A DNA stretch of 64,000 nt from Cetobacterium somerae (GCF_022430525.1 NZ_CP092520.1:434001-498000); one strand, 5' to 3'. Numbered from the stretch's first letter, positions 52,211 through 62,550 are shown. Made by a program: numbers and translations. The notes: generated from the letters alone by a model not told the origin.

Positions 52211-53455
52211 ATGTTAAAATTTTTAAAAGATACAGATATTGATGTTTATAACGCTATTGAAAAAGAGTTAGATAGACAAGAAAATGGTTTAGAACTTATT
52301 GCCTCGGAAAATTTTGTTTCAAAAAGTGTAATGGAAGCTGTTGGTTCAGCTATGACAAATAAATATGCCGAAGGGTATCCCAATAAACGTTATTATGGAG
52401 GGTGTGAATTTGTAGATATAGTTGAAACTTTAGCTATTGAAAGAGCAAAAGAACTTTTTGGCGCAAAATTTGCTAATGTTCAAGCGCATTCTGGTTCTCA
52501 AGCTAATATGGCAGCTTATAGAAGTTTGATAGATTTAGGTGATTGCATTTTAGGAATGAGACTAGATCACGGTGGACATTTAACTCATGGTAAAAATGTT
52601 AATTTTTCTGGAAATGATTATAAAGTTATATCATACAGTGTAAAAAAAGACGATGAAAGAATTGACTATGATGAAATTAGAAAATTAGCTTTAGAAAATC
52701 AACCTAAACTTATTATCGCTGGAGCAAGCGCTTATCCTAGAACTATTGACTTTAAAAAATTTAGAGAAATAGCTGATGAAGTTGGTGCTTACTTAGTTGT
52801 CGATATGGCTCATATTGCTGGACTTGTTGCAACTGGATTACATCCATCTCCAATTCCATATGCTCATATTACTACTAGCACAACACATAAGACTCTTAGA
52901 GGCCCAAGAGGCGGGCTTATTTTAACAAATGATGAGGAGATTGCTAAAAAAATCGATAAGATTATATTTCCTGGTATTCAAGGTGGTCCTTTAATGCATA
53001 TTATAGCAGGTAAAGCTGTAGCCTTTAAAGAAGCACTTTCACCAGAATTTAAAAAATATCAAGAACAAGTTATAAAAAATGCTAAAGTTTTAGCGGATAC
53101 ATTAACTCAAAAGGGAGTTAGAGTTGTTAGTGGAGGTACTGATAACCATCTTATTCTTGTTGATCTTACAAATTTAGATATAACTGGAAAAGATGCTGAA
53201 AAAATATTAGAAAAAGTAAATATAACAGTTAATAAAAATGGAATTCCTTATGATACTAAAAGTCCTTTTGTTACAAGTGGAATCAGACTTGGTACTCCTG
53301 CTTTAACAACAAGAGGTATGAAAGAGAATGAGATGATTTTAATTGGAAATTTAATTGTTACAGCCTTACAAAATAGTAATAGTGATGAAATTCTTAAAAA
53401 TATTATTGAAGATATTAAAATTCTTTGTAAAAAATTCCCTTTATATAAGGATTAA
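52211..53455 (+). CDS. glyA: Serine hydroxymethyltransferase
   Basis: 414 residues, a cytosolic PLP enzyme that moves the hydroxymethyl carbon of serine to tetrahydrofolate, feeding purine and thymidylate synthesis. [35 protein letters not shown] and the PLP-lysine segment [14 protein letters not shown] are complete. It is divergent from the guanine-riboswitch gene; whether both serve purine balance is speculation. Confidence 0.97.
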   Translation: MLKFLKDTDIDVYNAIEKELDRQENGLELIASENFVSKSVMEAVGSAMTNKYAEGYPNKRYYGGCEFVDIVETLAIERAKELFGAKFANVQAHSGSQANMAAYRSLIDLGDCILGMRLDHGGHLTHGKNVNFSGNDYKVISYSVKKDDERIDYDEIRKLALENQPKLIIAGASAYPRTIDFKKFREIADEVGAYLVVDMAHIAGLVATGLHPSPIPYAHITTSTTHKTLRGPRGGLILTNDEEIAKKIDKIIFPGIQGGPLMHIIAGKAVAFKEALSPEFKKYQEQVIKNAKVLADTLTQKGVRVVSGGTDNHLILVDLTNLDITGKDAEKILEKVNITVNKNGIPYDTKSPFVTSGIRLGTPALTTRGMKENEMILIGNLIVTALQNSNSDEILKNIIEDIKILCKKFPLYKD

Positions 53456-53487
53456 AAATTAAATAACACTAATAAAATTTTGTTTCC

Positions 53488-53516
53488 TTGAATTTTTTTC
53501 AAATTTGTTTTATAAT
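53488..53516 (+). promoter_or_regulatory. Promoter of the PhnA-like gene
   Basis: TTGAAT (53488-53493), 17 bases, TATAAT (53511-53516). Confidence 0.7.
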
Positions 53517-53550
53517 ATAAGTAATTATTTATAGAATGGAGAAAAATATT

Positions 53551-53892
53551 ATGACAAAATTACCTAATTGTCCTAAGTGTAATTCAGAATACACTTATGA
53601 AGATGGAAACCTATTTGTTTGCCCAGAATGTGCGTACGAATGGTCAATGGAAACTACTGAGGATGATTCAGATGACTCTCTTATAGTTAAGGATGCTAAT
53701 GGAACTCTTTTAGCTGATGGTGATACAATCACTGTTATTAAAGATTTAAAAATCAAAGGAAGTTCTTCTGTTGTTAAAATTGGAACAAAAGTAAAAAACA
53801 TAAGATTAGTAGAAGGAGACCATAACATCGATTGTAGAATTGATGGTATTGGAGCTATGAAACTTAAATCTGAATTTGTAAAAAAAATCTAA
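53551..53892 (+). CDS. PhnA/YjdM family zinc-ribbon protein
   Basis: 113 residues from ATG at 53551; GGAG lies about ten bases before it, and the ATG at 53536 contains this site. The N-terminal zinc ribbon [13 protein letters not shown]...CPECAYEW and the small beta-barrel [17 protein letters not shown] match YjdM (formerly PhnA). The family is misnamed for phosphonoacetate hydrolase; its role is unknown. Confidence 0.92.
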   Translation: MTKLPNCPKCNSEYTYEDGNLFVCPECAYEWSMETTEDDSDDSLIVKDANGTLLADGDTITVIKDLKIKGSSSVVKIGTKVKNIRLVEGDHNIDCRIDGIGAMKLKSEFVKKI

Positions 53893-53918
53893 GGTCGTAT
53901 TTCTACGACCTTATTTTT
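53891..53918. terminator. Terminator after the PhnA-like gene
   Basis: AAGGTCGTA and TACGACCTT with a four-base loop, then ATTTTT. Confidence 0.85.
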
Positions 53919-53925
53919 ATCTCTA

Positions 53926-55317
53926 TTATTTTTTTATTAAAATAACATACTCTTTATTTGAATAAATTTCTTCTAAATTTTTATCTGAAATATCTTTTTT
54001 ATATTTCTTTTTAACTAAAAGTAATTCACCTTCATTCATTTTACTTAAATCCTCTAAAGTTATATTTTCTATTGAATTTTTATTTATTTCATTAGAAATA
54101 TTTTTAGCATCTTCAAATCTATAACTATAAACCTTTTCACTATTTTCTTTCAAAATCTCTATACTCTCTTTTATTGTAAAATTTTTATTATAATACGGTA
54201 ATAATCCCACACAAACACTTAATATTATACAATTAATATATAATAAAGTTCTATAGAATTTCTCTTTTGATCCACTCCAAATTCTTTCAATAGCTCTTAA
54301 TGAAATTATAACTATCCCATAATAAAGTGGAAGTAGATAAATATCTAATTTACCACTTATCAAACTAAAAAATACTAAATTCGGAATAAATAAACTAAAT
54401 GCAATTTTATCAATTTTTTTCCACTTTTTTCTATTTTTAAGATTTCTTAGATTTCTATAAAGTCCTATTATAAAAAATGGAGCTATTGGTAAAGTTGTTA
54501 ATGGTAGAAGTTTTAAATAGTAATATATAGGTCTAGTATGTGTTTTTGCTTTAACAACTCTTCCTAAAGTTTCTTGTCCTAATATTAATCCTATATAAGT
54601 TTTACCCTCTGGAAAACTTAACATCATTAGAAACCAAATTCCTAAAATAGTTACTATTATTCCTACTCCTAATAATAATCTCATTTTTTTTAGATAACTT
54701 AAATTATTATCTAAATATAAATAAAATAATACAGTTAATATAGGAATAATAAAAGCAGCCCCTCCTTTTACTAAAACTCCCAAAGCTATACAGCTATAAA
54801 AATAAATACTCTTATTTAATGATATCTCTTTTTTATCTAAATAAGATGAGAAAAAAAGATAAATACTTCCCATTATAAATGCTGTCATTAAAGTATCCAT
54901 TCTAAGTACTAGTGATACTCCAAATATGTATGGTAATGTTATAAAAATAGCGGTAGATATATATGCCATTTTTTCATTCCAATATAGCTTAGATAGTTTA
55001 AAACTTAAAAAAGCAGTTATTCCTGCTGGTATAATATTTGCTATAATTAGAGAGATTGGATAGAAATTATCTTTACTAATATATCTAACCAAACCTAATA
55101 TCCAAAAATATATTGGTGGTTTATCTGGATAAAGCTCTGTAAAATATTTAAGAATTATAAAGTTTTTAGTTTCTACCATTTGTTCTGTTATTACAAAATA
55201 TTTTAACTCATTTCTTATATCTGGAAATCTTAAAAAAGTTATTCCTATAGTTAAAGCAAAATAGCCTATGAAAAATAATTTGTATCTCTCTTTGTATGCA
55301 TCATCTTTAAATCTCAT
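53926..55317 (-). CDS. ArnT/PMT-like lipid-linked-sugar glycosyltransferase (GT39/83)
   Basis: 463 residues, about eleven hydrophobic segments. An acidic first periplasmic loop and YPDKPPIYFW (the substrate Asp region) match ArnT and protein mannosyltransferases. RMDTLMTAF and GVLVKGGAAFIIP follow, then a long soluble tail (about 385-463). The family moves a sugar from polyprenyl phosphate to lipid A, LPS core or protein in the periplasm. It is the last gene of the GT2-LAB_N-epimerase-Ugd operon. Confidence 0.85.
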   Translation of the reverse strand: MRFKDDAYKERYKLFFIGYFALTIGITFLRFPDIRNELKYFVITEQMVETKNFIILKYFTELYPDKPPIYFWILGLVRYISKDNFYPISLIIANIIPAGITAFLSFKLSKLYWNEKMAYISTAIFITLPYIFGVSLVLRMDTLMTAFIMGSIYLFFSSYLDKKEISLNKSIYFYSCIALGVLVKGGAAFIIPILTVLFYLYLDNNLSYLKKMRLLLGVGIIVTILGIWFLMMLSFPEGKTYIGLILGQETLGRVVKAKTHTRPIYYYLKLLPLTTLPIAPFFIIGLYRNLRNLKNRKKWKKIDKIAFSLFIPNLVFFSLISGKLDIYLLPLYYGIVIISLRAIERIWSGSKEKFYRTLLYINCIILSVCVGLLPYYNKNFTIKESIEILKENSEKVYSYRFEDAKNISNEINKNSIENITLEDLSKMNEGELLLVKKKYKKDISDKNLEEIYSNKEYVILIKK

Positions 55318-55333
55318 ATCATCTCCTTAATTT

Positions 55334-56656
55334 TTATATCTGTCCTACTGGATAGTATTTAAATAAAGATCTCACTTTACAGTTTTTAGTATGAACATTT
55401 CTAAGGTCAAAATAAAATTCACCTTTCATTCTCCCTTTCAACTCTTCTAAGTTAATTCCTCTAAACTGATTCCATTCAGTTACTAAAACTACAGCATCTG
55501 CCTTTTCACTAGCTTCATCTTCGTCTTTACAATACTGTATCTTATTTTTATATTTTTCTAATCTCCATTTTGTTTCCTCTATGCCTTTAGGACAATAAGC
55601 TTTTATTTTTGCACCATTTTTTATTAATCCCTTTATTATATCTAAACTTGGAGCATCTCTAACATCATCTGTATCTGGTTTAAAGGATAATCCTAATATA
55701 CAAATAGTTTTCTCTTCCACACCATTCATTTCTCTAACTATCTTATCTATCATTTTTTTCTTTTGCTTTTCATTTGCAGATATTGCTGCTGAAACAACGC
55801 TCATATCCTCACCGTATTCTTTTCCTATTTCAACAATTGCCCTTGTATCTTTTGGAAAGCAAGATCCACCATATCCTGGTCCACAGTGTAAAAATTTTGG
55901 TGATATTCTTCCATCCATTCCCATTGCCTGAGCTATTTCCTGCGTATTTGCTCCAACTTTTTCAGCTAATAGAGCCATCTCGTTTATAAACGATATTTTA
56001 ACAGCTAAAAATGCATTTGATGCATATTTTATCATCTCTGATGTTCTTCTATTTGTAAAAACAAAAGGAGTTTTATTAATATATAAAACATCATATATTT
56101 TCTTCATTATTTCTAGTGCTTTTTTACTCTCAGTTCCTATAACAACTCTATCAGGTCTTAAACAATCATTTACAGCCTTTCCTTCTCTTAAAAATTCAGG
56201 GTTTGAAACTACATCAAATTTTATCTCTATTTTTCTTTTGATCAATTCATTCTTAATAGTTTCTTCTACAAAATCTCCTGTTCCAACTGGTACAGTTGAT
56301 TTATTAACAATTACTGCATACTTACTTATATTTTGACCAATATCCTTTGCACACTGTAATACATAAGTTAAATCTGCTGATCCATCATCTCCAGGAGGAG
56401 TTCCAACAGCTATAAATATTATCTCTGCCTCTCCTAGTGCATATTCTTTATTCGTTGTAAACTTTAATCTTCCTTCTAAAACATTTCTATCTAAAATCTC
56501 TTTTAATCCTGGTTCGTATATCGGGAGTATCCCATTTTTTAGATTTTCAATTTTCTTTTCATCTATATCTAAACATATAACTTTATGACCAAATTCACTT
56601 AAAATTACACCTTGTACAAGTCCAACATATCCTGTTCCTATTACAGTTATTTTCAT
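55334..56656 (-). CDS. ugd: UDP-glucose 6-dehydrogenase
   Basis: 440 residues. GTGYVGLVQGVILSEFGH binds NAD. The catalytic cysteine lies in GPGYGGSCFPKDTRA. It oxidises UDP-glucose to UDP-glucuronate in the cytoplasm. It is one base from the epimerase gene, so both steps are coupled: UDP-GlcA formation and its epimerisation. Confidence 0.95.
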   Translation of the reverse strand: MKITVIGTGYVGLVQGVILSEFGHKVICLDIDEKKIENLKNGILPIYEPGLKEILDRNVLEGRLKFTTNKEYALGEAEIIFIAVGTPPGDDGSADLTYVLQCAKDIGQNISKYAVIVNKSTVPVGTGDFVEETIKNELIKRKIEIKFDVVSNPEFLREGKAVNDCLRPDRVVIGTESKKALEIMKKIYDVLYINKTPFVFTNRRTSEMIKYASNAFLAVKISFINEMALLAEKVGANTQEIAQAMGMDGRISPKFLHCGPGYGGSCFPKDTRAIVEIGKEYGEDMSVVSAAISANEKQKKKMIDKIVREMNGVEEKTICILGLSFKPDTDDVRDAPSLDIIKGLIKNGAKIKAYCPKGIEETKWRLEKYKNKIQYCKDEDEASEKADAVVLVTEWNQFRGINLEELKGRMKGEFYFDLRNVHTKNCKVRSLFKYYPVGQI

Positions 56657-56657
56657 T

Positions 56658-57695
56658 CTACTTCCCTCCTAAATACCACTTTACAAATTTATCAATTCCA
56701 TCATCAAATTTTGTAGTTGGCTTATATCCTAAAAGTTCTTTAGCTTTATCTATATTTGCATAGGTTCTTTTTACATCTCCAGGTTGCATTGGTAATCTTT
56801 CTATTATAGCTTCTTTACCTAAACATTTTTCAATTGTTTGTACCATTTTATTTAACGAAATTGCATCTGATTCACCTAAATTAATAACTTCATAAACATT
56901 TTTATGCTTCTCTAAATACTTTACTCCTTTTATAACACCATCAATTATATCATCAATATAAGTATAGTCTCTATATGTTTCTCCATCTCCAAAGAATGGA
57001 ATACCCTCATTTTTTAAAATTTTATCAACAAACTTATGAATAGCTAAATCAGGCCTTTGTCTTGGCCCATAAACTGTAAAAAATCTAAATTGTAATGTAT
57101 CTATATTATATAAATTAAAATAAACATGTCCAAATACTTCACAAGATTTTTTTGTTGCAGCATATGGTGAAATTGCAAAATCAACTACATCTACCTCTCT
57201 AAAAGGAACCACTTTATTATTACCATAAACCGAACTAGAAGAAGCTTGTATAAATTTTTTAACTCCATATTTTTTACAACACTCCAACAGATTTAAATAT
57301 CCACCTACATTTACCTTTTCATATTCTAAAGGATTTTCTAAAGATGGTCTTACTCCAGCTAATCCTGCTAAATTTACAACCATATCTATTTTATTTTCAT
57401 TAAATATCTTGTCTAAACTTTCAATATTTTTTAAATCACAGTACTCTAAAGAATAGTTGTCTGTATCTACTTTTTTTGCTAGCATTTCTATTTTTTCTTC
57501 TTTTGTATCTCTTGATAAAATCTCTACAAGATATTCAATTTTATTTAAACTTTCTAAAATATTTTTTATTTTTATATCTTCTGAGTAAAAATTATGAAAA
57601 TTATCTATTCCAATTACGCTATGTCCCAAACTTAATAATTTTTCTACCAAATGTGATCCTATAAACCCAGCTGCTCCTGTTACAATAATTTTCAT
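56658..57695 (-). CDS. NAD-dependent UDP-glucuronate 4-epimerase-like protein
   Basis: 345 residues, short-chain dehydrogenase fold. GAAGFIGSHLVEKLL binds NAD; SSSSVYG and YAATKKS contain the Ser, Tyr and Lys of the active site. GVRPSLENPLEYEKVNVGG and RQRPDLAI are typical of UDP-glucuronate 4-epimerases (Gae, Cap1J-type). With Ugd it would supply UDP-galacturonate. The stop abuts the start of the LAB_N gene product on the same strand. Confidence 0.88.
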   Translation of the reverse strand: MKIIVTGAAGFIGSHLVEKLLSLGHSVIGIDNFHNFYSEDIKIKNILESLNKIEYLVEILSRDTKEEKIEMLAKKVDTDNYSLEYCDLKNIESLDKIFNENKIDMVVNLAGLAGVRPSLENPLEYEKVNVGGYLNLLECCKKYGVKKFIQASSSSVYGNNKVVPFREVDVVDFAISPYAATKKSCEVFGHVYFNLYNIDTLQFRFFTVYGPRQRPDLAIHKFVDKILKNEGIPFFGDGETYRDYTYIDDIIDGVIKGVKYLEKHKNVYEVINLGESDAISLNKMVQTIEKCLGKEAIIERLPMQPGDVKRTYANIDKAKELLGYKPTTKFDDGIDKFVKWYLGGK

Positions 57696-57977
57696 TTATC
57701 TTTCAACTCCTCTATTTTTTTTTATTAGATATATATTTCTTGAATAAATAAGCACATTTGGTGCTTGCCCCAATATAAATACAGGGTCTTTTTTATATAT
57801 TGCATAAATTAATAAAAAAATACTACCTGATAGACTAAATATCCAAAACGAAAACGGTATAACACTCTTTTTAGCTTTCTCACTAGCTAACCATTGAATA
57901 ATAAATCTCATTGAAAAAAGTCCTTGTCCAATAAAGCCTATAATTAAAAAAATATTCCAATTCTCTATACTTACCAT
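57696..57977 (-). CDS. LAB_N domain small membrane protein
   Basis: 93 residues from ATG at 57977 (GAGGAA just before, inside the end of the GT2 gene). Three membrane segments and GLFSMRFIIQWLASEKAKKSV match the LAB_N (lipid-A-disaccharide synthase N-terminal) family found alone in some bacteria. Stand-alone members accompany DPM-like transferases and ArnT-like enzymes and are thought to help load or flip a polyprenyl-linked sugar. Context here is exactly that. Confidence 0.85.
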   Translation of the reverse strand: MVSIENWNIFLIIGFIGQGLFSMRFIIQWLASEKAKKSVIPFSFWIFSLSGSIFLLIYAIYKKDPVFILGQAPNVLIYSRNIYLIKKNRGVER

Positions 57978-57979
57978 AA

Positions 57980-58681
57980 CTATTCCTCTATTTTCCAATT
58001 TAGCATTCTATTTTTCATCCATCTTACTGCAAAAACATCTTTAAAAGCTTTAAAACCTCTTCCAAAAACTTTATATTTTGACTCTCCATGTAATCGATCA
58101 TAATGTCTTACTGGTACCTCTATAACTTTATACCCCATATACTTTGCTAATGTCGGCAAAAATCTATGCATTCCATTAAATAATTTATATGATTTAACAA
58201 CTTCTTTTTTAAATAGTTTTAATGGACATCCTGTATCTTGAATATTATCACCTGTTACAAAATTTCTAAATCCATTTCCAATTTTTGATGCTAACTTTCT
58301 TTTAAAACCATCTTCTCTAGTTGCTCTTCTTCCGTTAACTACATCATACTCTGGAATATGCTCTAAAAGTTTATAAACATCCTCAGGATCAGTTTGTAAA
58401 TCTCCATCCATCATTAAAACTAATTTTCCTTGAGATTTTTGAAATCCAGTATCTATTGCTGCACTTTGACCATTATTTTTTGTAAAATGATAAACTTTTA
58501 CATTTTTATTTTGTTCTCTTAATTGATTTAGTAGCTCATAACTCCCATCAGTACTTCCATCATTTATAAAAATAATTTCATACTCCTTAAATTCCTTTTT
58601 AAAAGCTGCTTCGATTCTTTCTGTCATAGGAATAATATTGTCCTTTTCATTGTAAACTGGTATTACTGCTGATATCTCCAT
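57980..58681 (-). CDS. DPM1-like family 2 glycosyltransferase (polyprenyl-phosphate sugar transferase)
   Basis: 233 residues from ATG at 58681, which follows AAGGAGG by five bases; the frame stays open further upstream but without a ribosome site. SAVIPVYNEKDNI, FINDGSTDGS, MDGDLQTDPEDVY and the DTGCPLKLF block are of the GT2 DPM1/ArnC/GtrB type, which load a sugar on undecaprenyl phosphate on the cytoplasmic face. There are no C-terminal membrane helices, unlike ArnC; LAB_N may provide the anchor. First gene of its operon. Confidence 0.9.
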   Translation of the reverse strand: MEISAVIPVYNEKDNIIPMTERIEAAFKKEFKEYEIIFINDGSTDGSYELLNQLREQNKNVKVYHFTKNNGQSAAIDTGFQKSQGKLVLMMDGDLQTDPEDVYKLLEHIPEYDVVNGRRATREDGFKRKLASKIGNGFRNFVTGDNIQDTGCPLKLFKKEVVKSYKLFNGMHRFLPTLAKYMGYKVIEVPVRHYDRLHGESKYKVFGRGFKAFKDVFAVRWMKNRMLNWKIEE

Positions 58682-58827
58682 TGTTGCCTCCTTTTGTTTG
58701 TTTTTTTTTATTATAATGTTAAAAAGTAAATTTTTAGTAAATTTTTTAAAATAAAACAAATGCTGCTACAATATATACCTCATAATTATTATACATACAA
58801 GTTTTTTAAATAAATTTTTACCATTTT

Positions 58828-58857
58828 TTTACTTTTTTGTTTTATAATACATATAAT
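58828..58857 (+). promoter_or_regulatory. Promoter of the two-component system
   Basis: TTTACT (58828-58833), 18 bases, TATAAT (58852-58857). It overlaps the ATG at 58856 and so supports the GTG start at 58880. Confidence 0.6.
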
Positions 58858-58879
58858 GTTAATTAAATGGAGGAAAGCT

Positions 58880-59557
58880 GTGTTAAAAAAAAATATACTT
58901 ATCATTGAAGATGACCCTAAAATTAGAAGATATTTAGAATTAGAATTAGTTCATGAAGGATATAATATTGATTTAGCTGTAGATGGAAGCGATGGTTTAA
59001 AGCTATTTAGAGAAAATAACTATGCTCTTATTCTTCTTGATTTAATGCTTCCTCATATGAGTGGTGAAGAAGTTTGTAAAACTATTAGAAATGAATCTAA
59101 TATACCAATCATAGTATTAACTGCTAAAGATGAAATTTTTAGCAAAATAGCACTTTTAGATTTAGGAGCTGACGACTATATTACCAAACCATTTGTTATT
59201 GGCGAACTTTTAGCTAGAATGAGAGTTATTTTCAGAAATAAACAAGCTTTCACAGATAAAAAAATTTTAAAATTTGAAAATATATCACTTAACTTAAATA
59301 CAAAAGAAGTTCTTTTAGATGAAACTTTAATAACTTTAACTAAAACAGAATACAACCTGCTTCACTACTTAATGATTAATAAAAATTTAGTTTTAAGTAG
59401 AGAAAATATTCTAGAAAATGTTTGGGGATATGATTATTTTGGAGATGGTAAAATTATTGATATGTATATAAAAGCTCTTAGAAAAAAGCTTGATCCTGAT
59501 AGTAAATATATTAAAACTATTCGTGGATTTGGTTATTCTTTAAAAAAGGAGGACTAA
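58880..59557 (+). CDS. OmpR-family response regulator
   Basis: 225 residues from GTG at 58880, six bases after GGAGG. Receiver domain: acidic pair E10 D11 D12, phospho-acceptor D54 in LILLDLMLP, switch Thr in VLTAKD and Lys in YITKPF. C-terminal winged helix: LTKTEYNLLHYL and GDGKIIDMYIKALRKKL. It is next to the sensor kinase and ArnT-like genes and so resembles PmrA/BasR in context; the regulon is inference. Confidence 0.93.
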   Translation: MLKKNILIIEDDPKIRRYLELELVHEGYNIDLAVDGSDGLKLFRENNYALILLDLMLPHMSGEEVCKTIRNESNIPIIVLTAKDEIFSKIALLDLGADDYITKPFVIGELLARMRVIFRNKQAFTDKKILKFENISLNLNTKEVLLDETLITLTKTEYNLLHYLMINKNLVLSRENILENVWGYDYFGDGKIIDMYIKALRKKLDPDSKYIKTIRGFGYSLKKED

Positions 59558-59558
59558 T

Positions 59559-60905
59559 TTGAAAACCCTTTCAGGTACTTTAAAAAAAAGTTATTTTCAA
59601 CTTATATGTTTATTTTCTATTGTTTTACTTTTATCTCTATCTATTACTGGAAAATATTTAATTAATTCATCTAAACAATATTTAAGAAATGCTATGGGGT
59701 TTCTTAAATTTGAAATTTTAGAAGAAGTAAATTCTAAATCTATGGAAATTTTTACTGGTGATTTAGTTAATAGACTTTTTAAAGTGGAAAATCCTGCTCT
59801 TGACGATTTAGAAATAACAATAAAATATAAGGATTTAGTTTATACAGAAAATACAAATAAACGTCTTTTAGATGCTGCTGTTGAAGACAAAGTAAAAAAT
59901 GTACATTGGTATGATTACATGGTTTTAAAAAATGAGTTAATTAACAAAGATGGTGAAATCTATACAGTTATTCTTGTAAAAAATTTAAAAGAAGAGAAAG
60001 ATTTTTTCTTTGATATGATCTATATATTTTTATCTGGACTATCTATTTGTATTCTTATATCTGTATTTGCTTTTACAAGATTATTAAAAAAAATAAATAA
60101 ACAACTTTCTTTATTAGAAAATATTAATTCGAACATAACTTTAGAAAATTTAAAAGTTATAAAACCTACAAATTACTTTAAAGAATTTGATAATATCTTA
60201 GACTCATATGAAGATATGCTACTAAGACTTGACACACAAAATAAGAAACAAATTGAATTTGTTCATAATTCATCACATGAACTAAAAACTCCTCTTTTTA
60301 TAATAGGAGGGTATATTGATATGATTAAACGTTGGGGGAAAAAAAATCCAGAAATATTTAATGAAGCTTTAATTTCTATTGAAGATGAAACTAAGAGTAT
60401 GAATTTACTTATTGAAAAACTTTTATTTATTGCAAAAGAATCTGAAATAAAAAGTGAAAAAAATGAAGTTGAACTATCTGAAATTATTTTAGGGTGTATT
60501 TCTAGCTTAAAACATCAATATCCTAAATCTAATATTAATTTTACTCCTGAATATACAATTATCAAGTCTGATGAGGGGTTAATTAAGCTATTAATAAAAA
60601 ATATCTTGGAAAATTCCATTAAATATGGTAAAAATAACCCAATTGATATAAGTATTATAAATAATGATGAACAAAAACAAGCTATTTTAACTATTAAAGA
60701 TTATGGTATTGGAATGACTTCTGAAGAACTTCATCATATTTATGATCGCTTCTTTAGAGCGAATAAATCTCGTAGTAAAGAGATTCACGGTCATGGTCTT
60801 GGTATGTCTATTGTTAAAAGAATTCTAACTCTTTTAAATTTAGATATAAAAATTTCTAGTACTCCTAACATTGGAACAACTGTTCAAATATTTTTTAATC
60901 TATAA
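59559..60905 (+). CDS. Membrane sensor histidine kinase
   Basis: 448 residues from TTG at 59559 (AAGGAGG precedes it, one base after the regulator stop). Two membrane helices (about 13-36 and 152-174) enclose a 115-residue periplasmic sensor. The H box is FVHNSSHELKTP (H240), and the ATP domain holds NILENSIKYG, DYGIGM and HGHGLGMSIVKRI. The periplasmic domain is not rich in acidic clusters, so the signal cannot be guessed. The ArnT-like gene follows 41 bases later. Confidence 0.93.
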   Translation: MKTLSGTLKKSYFQLICLFSIVLLLSLSITGKYLINSSKQYLRNAMGFLKFEILEEVNSKSMEIFTGDLVNRLFKVENPALDDLEITIKYKDLVYTENTNKRLLDAAVEDKVKNVHWYDYMVLKNELINKDGEIYTVILVKNLKEEKDFFFDMIYIFLSGLSICILISVFAFTRLLKKINKQLSLLENINSNITLENLKVIKPTNYFKEFDNILDSYEDMLLRLDTQNKKQIEFVHNSSHELKTPLFIIGGYIDMIKRWGKKNPEIFNEALISIEDETKSMNLLIEKLLFIAKESEIKSEKNEVELSEIILGCISSLKHQYPKSNINFTPEYTIIKSDEGLIKLLIKNILENSIKYGKNNPIDISIINNDEQKQAILTIKDYGIGMTSEELHHIYDRFFRANKSRSKEIHGHGLGMSIVKRILTLLNLDIKISSTPNIGTTVQIFFNL

Positions 60906-60946
60906 AATTTCTACTATATTTATAAAACTTTAAGGAGGATTTTCTT

Positions 60947-62509
60947 ATGTTTAAAGATAAAAAACTTTTATCTATTTTAGGGTTAAGTTTTATCTCATTT
61001 TTTAGTACTATTTGGATTCGTAAAGCAGACTTGATGGAATCTAGAAATTTTATTACAGCTAGAGAGATTATATTTAATAATGAGTGGCTCGTTACTACTT
61101 TAAATGGACAATATCGTTTTGAAAAACCTCCATTACCAACTTGGCTTACTGCCGTTGTCATGAAACTTTCTAATAATTTTTCTGATGAGTGGATACTTCG
61201 ATTACCTGTGGCATTAGTTTCTGTATTGTTAATATTTTTTATATACCGATTTGTTCAAGAATTATCAAATAATAAAAACCTACCATTTTTAGTATCATTT
61301 GTTGCGACAACTACATTTATGATAACAAAAGTTGGTGGAGAAAATGCTTGGGATGCATATCCATATATTTTTATGTTTGGGTCTATCACCTATCTTTTAA
61401 AAAGTATAAACTCTAAAAGTTTTTTAAATCTTTTATTTGCTTCTGTACTTTTAGCAGCCTCTTTATTAAGTAAAGGTCCTGTGGCTATTTATGGGATGTT
61501 CTTACCTTTTATTATCTCTTATATTTGGATTTATAAATTTAAAAAAATCCAGGAGAATCATAGACAAATTATTTTATATGTTTTAATTGGTTTAATTCTA
61601 GCCTCTATTTGGCCTATTGCCATGATTTTAGAGAATAAAGAACTATTTTTCTCTGTTATGAATAAAGAAAAAAATACATGGACAAGTAAACATGTTAAAA
61701 GTTTTTTCTTTTACTTTAACTATTTTTATTTCATGGGAATTTGGATATTCTTTTCCATTATTACTTTTTTTAAAAAGTGGAATTTAAAAAACAGTGAAGA
61801 TAATAAATTTTTTAAATTCGGAATTCTTTGGTCTATTTTAACTTTTTTACTTTTATCATTTGTAAAAATGAAAAAAGAGAGATACGGCTTTCCTATATAT
61901 GTAGTTTCGTCTATTCCGATTGGAGTTATCTTAAATTACTATCTAAATAGCGATTGGAATCTTTTGAAAAAATCAGATAAAATTTTATTTTACATGCAAG
62001 CTACTCTTATAACAGTTTTATCTATTGGAAGTATTGGACTTATATTCTGGAAAAAACCAATTTTTTACTATTTAACCATTCCATTTTTTATCTTATTAGT
62101 CTACCTTTTTAAAGATAGATTAATTGATAAAAAAAATTTCAAAAAAAAAGTTATTTATTTAAGTGGTTTTTTACTACTAATAGTTAATTGTAATTTAACA
62201 TGGATTATCGAAAATGAAGTTCGTAACAAGAATAATTCTAATTTAGTTCCCTTAGAAATTTTGCAAAAGAATAATAAGCTATTTCATATATATTCAAATG
62301 ATTTTACTATTGAAGATGTTTGGAGTGTAGGACAAGATATTCATTTCTTAGATGACAATACCATTCTTCCTGAAAAATTTTATATTTTATCTAAAAATTC
62401 AAAATTTGATTTAGAAAATAATTATAATATAGAATATAAAGAAACTTATAGTCGATTTAAAGATGATGATGACTTAATATATATTTATAAAATTACTAAT
62501 AATAAATGA
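60947..62509 (+). CDS. Second ArnT-like lipid-linked-sugar glycosyltransferase
   Basis: 520 residues with about twelve hydrophobic segments. MESRNFITAREII and FEKPPLPTWLTAV are the ArnT/PMT signature (acidic loop and KPP). ASLLSKGPVAIYG lies in a later loop. A C-terminal soluble tail (about 420-520) follows. It starts after AAGGAGG, 41 bases behind the kinase, so it is probably part of the two-component operon. Differs in sequence from the leftward paralogue, suggesting different acceptor sites. Confidence 0.88.
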   Translation: MFKDKKLLSILGLSFISFFSTIWIRKADLMESRNFITAREIIFNNEWLVTTLNGQYRFEKPPLPTWLTAVVMKLSNNFSDEWILRLPVALVSVLLIFFIYRFVQELSNNKNLPFLVSFVATTTFMITKVGGENAWDAYPYIFMFGSITYLLKSINSKSFLNLLFASVLLAASLLSKGPVAIYGMFLPFIISYIWIYKFKKIQENHRQIILYVLIGLILASIWPIAMILENKELFFSVMNKEKNTWTSKHVKSFFFYFNYFYFMGIWIFFSIITFFKKWNLKNSEDNKFFKFGILWSILTFLLLSFVKMKKERYGFPIYVVSSIPIGVILNYYLNSDWNLLKKSDKILFYMQATLITVLSIGSIGLIFWKKPIFYYLTIPFFILLVYLFKDRLIDKKNFKKKVIYLSGFLLLIVNCNLTWIIENEVRNKNNSNLVPLEILQKNNKLFHIYSNDFTIEDVWSVGQDIHFLDDNTILPEKFYILSKNSKFDLENNYNIEYKETYSRFKDDDDLIYIYKITNNK

Positions 62510-62513
62510 TCTT

Positions 62514-62550
62514 AATTCAAAGAGATAATACTATCTCTTTGAATTTTATT
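62514..62550. terminator. Bidirectional terminator
   Basis: AATTCAAAGAGATA and TATCTCTTTGAATT form a 14-bp stem with a loop of four and T-rich flank. Confidence 0.88.
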
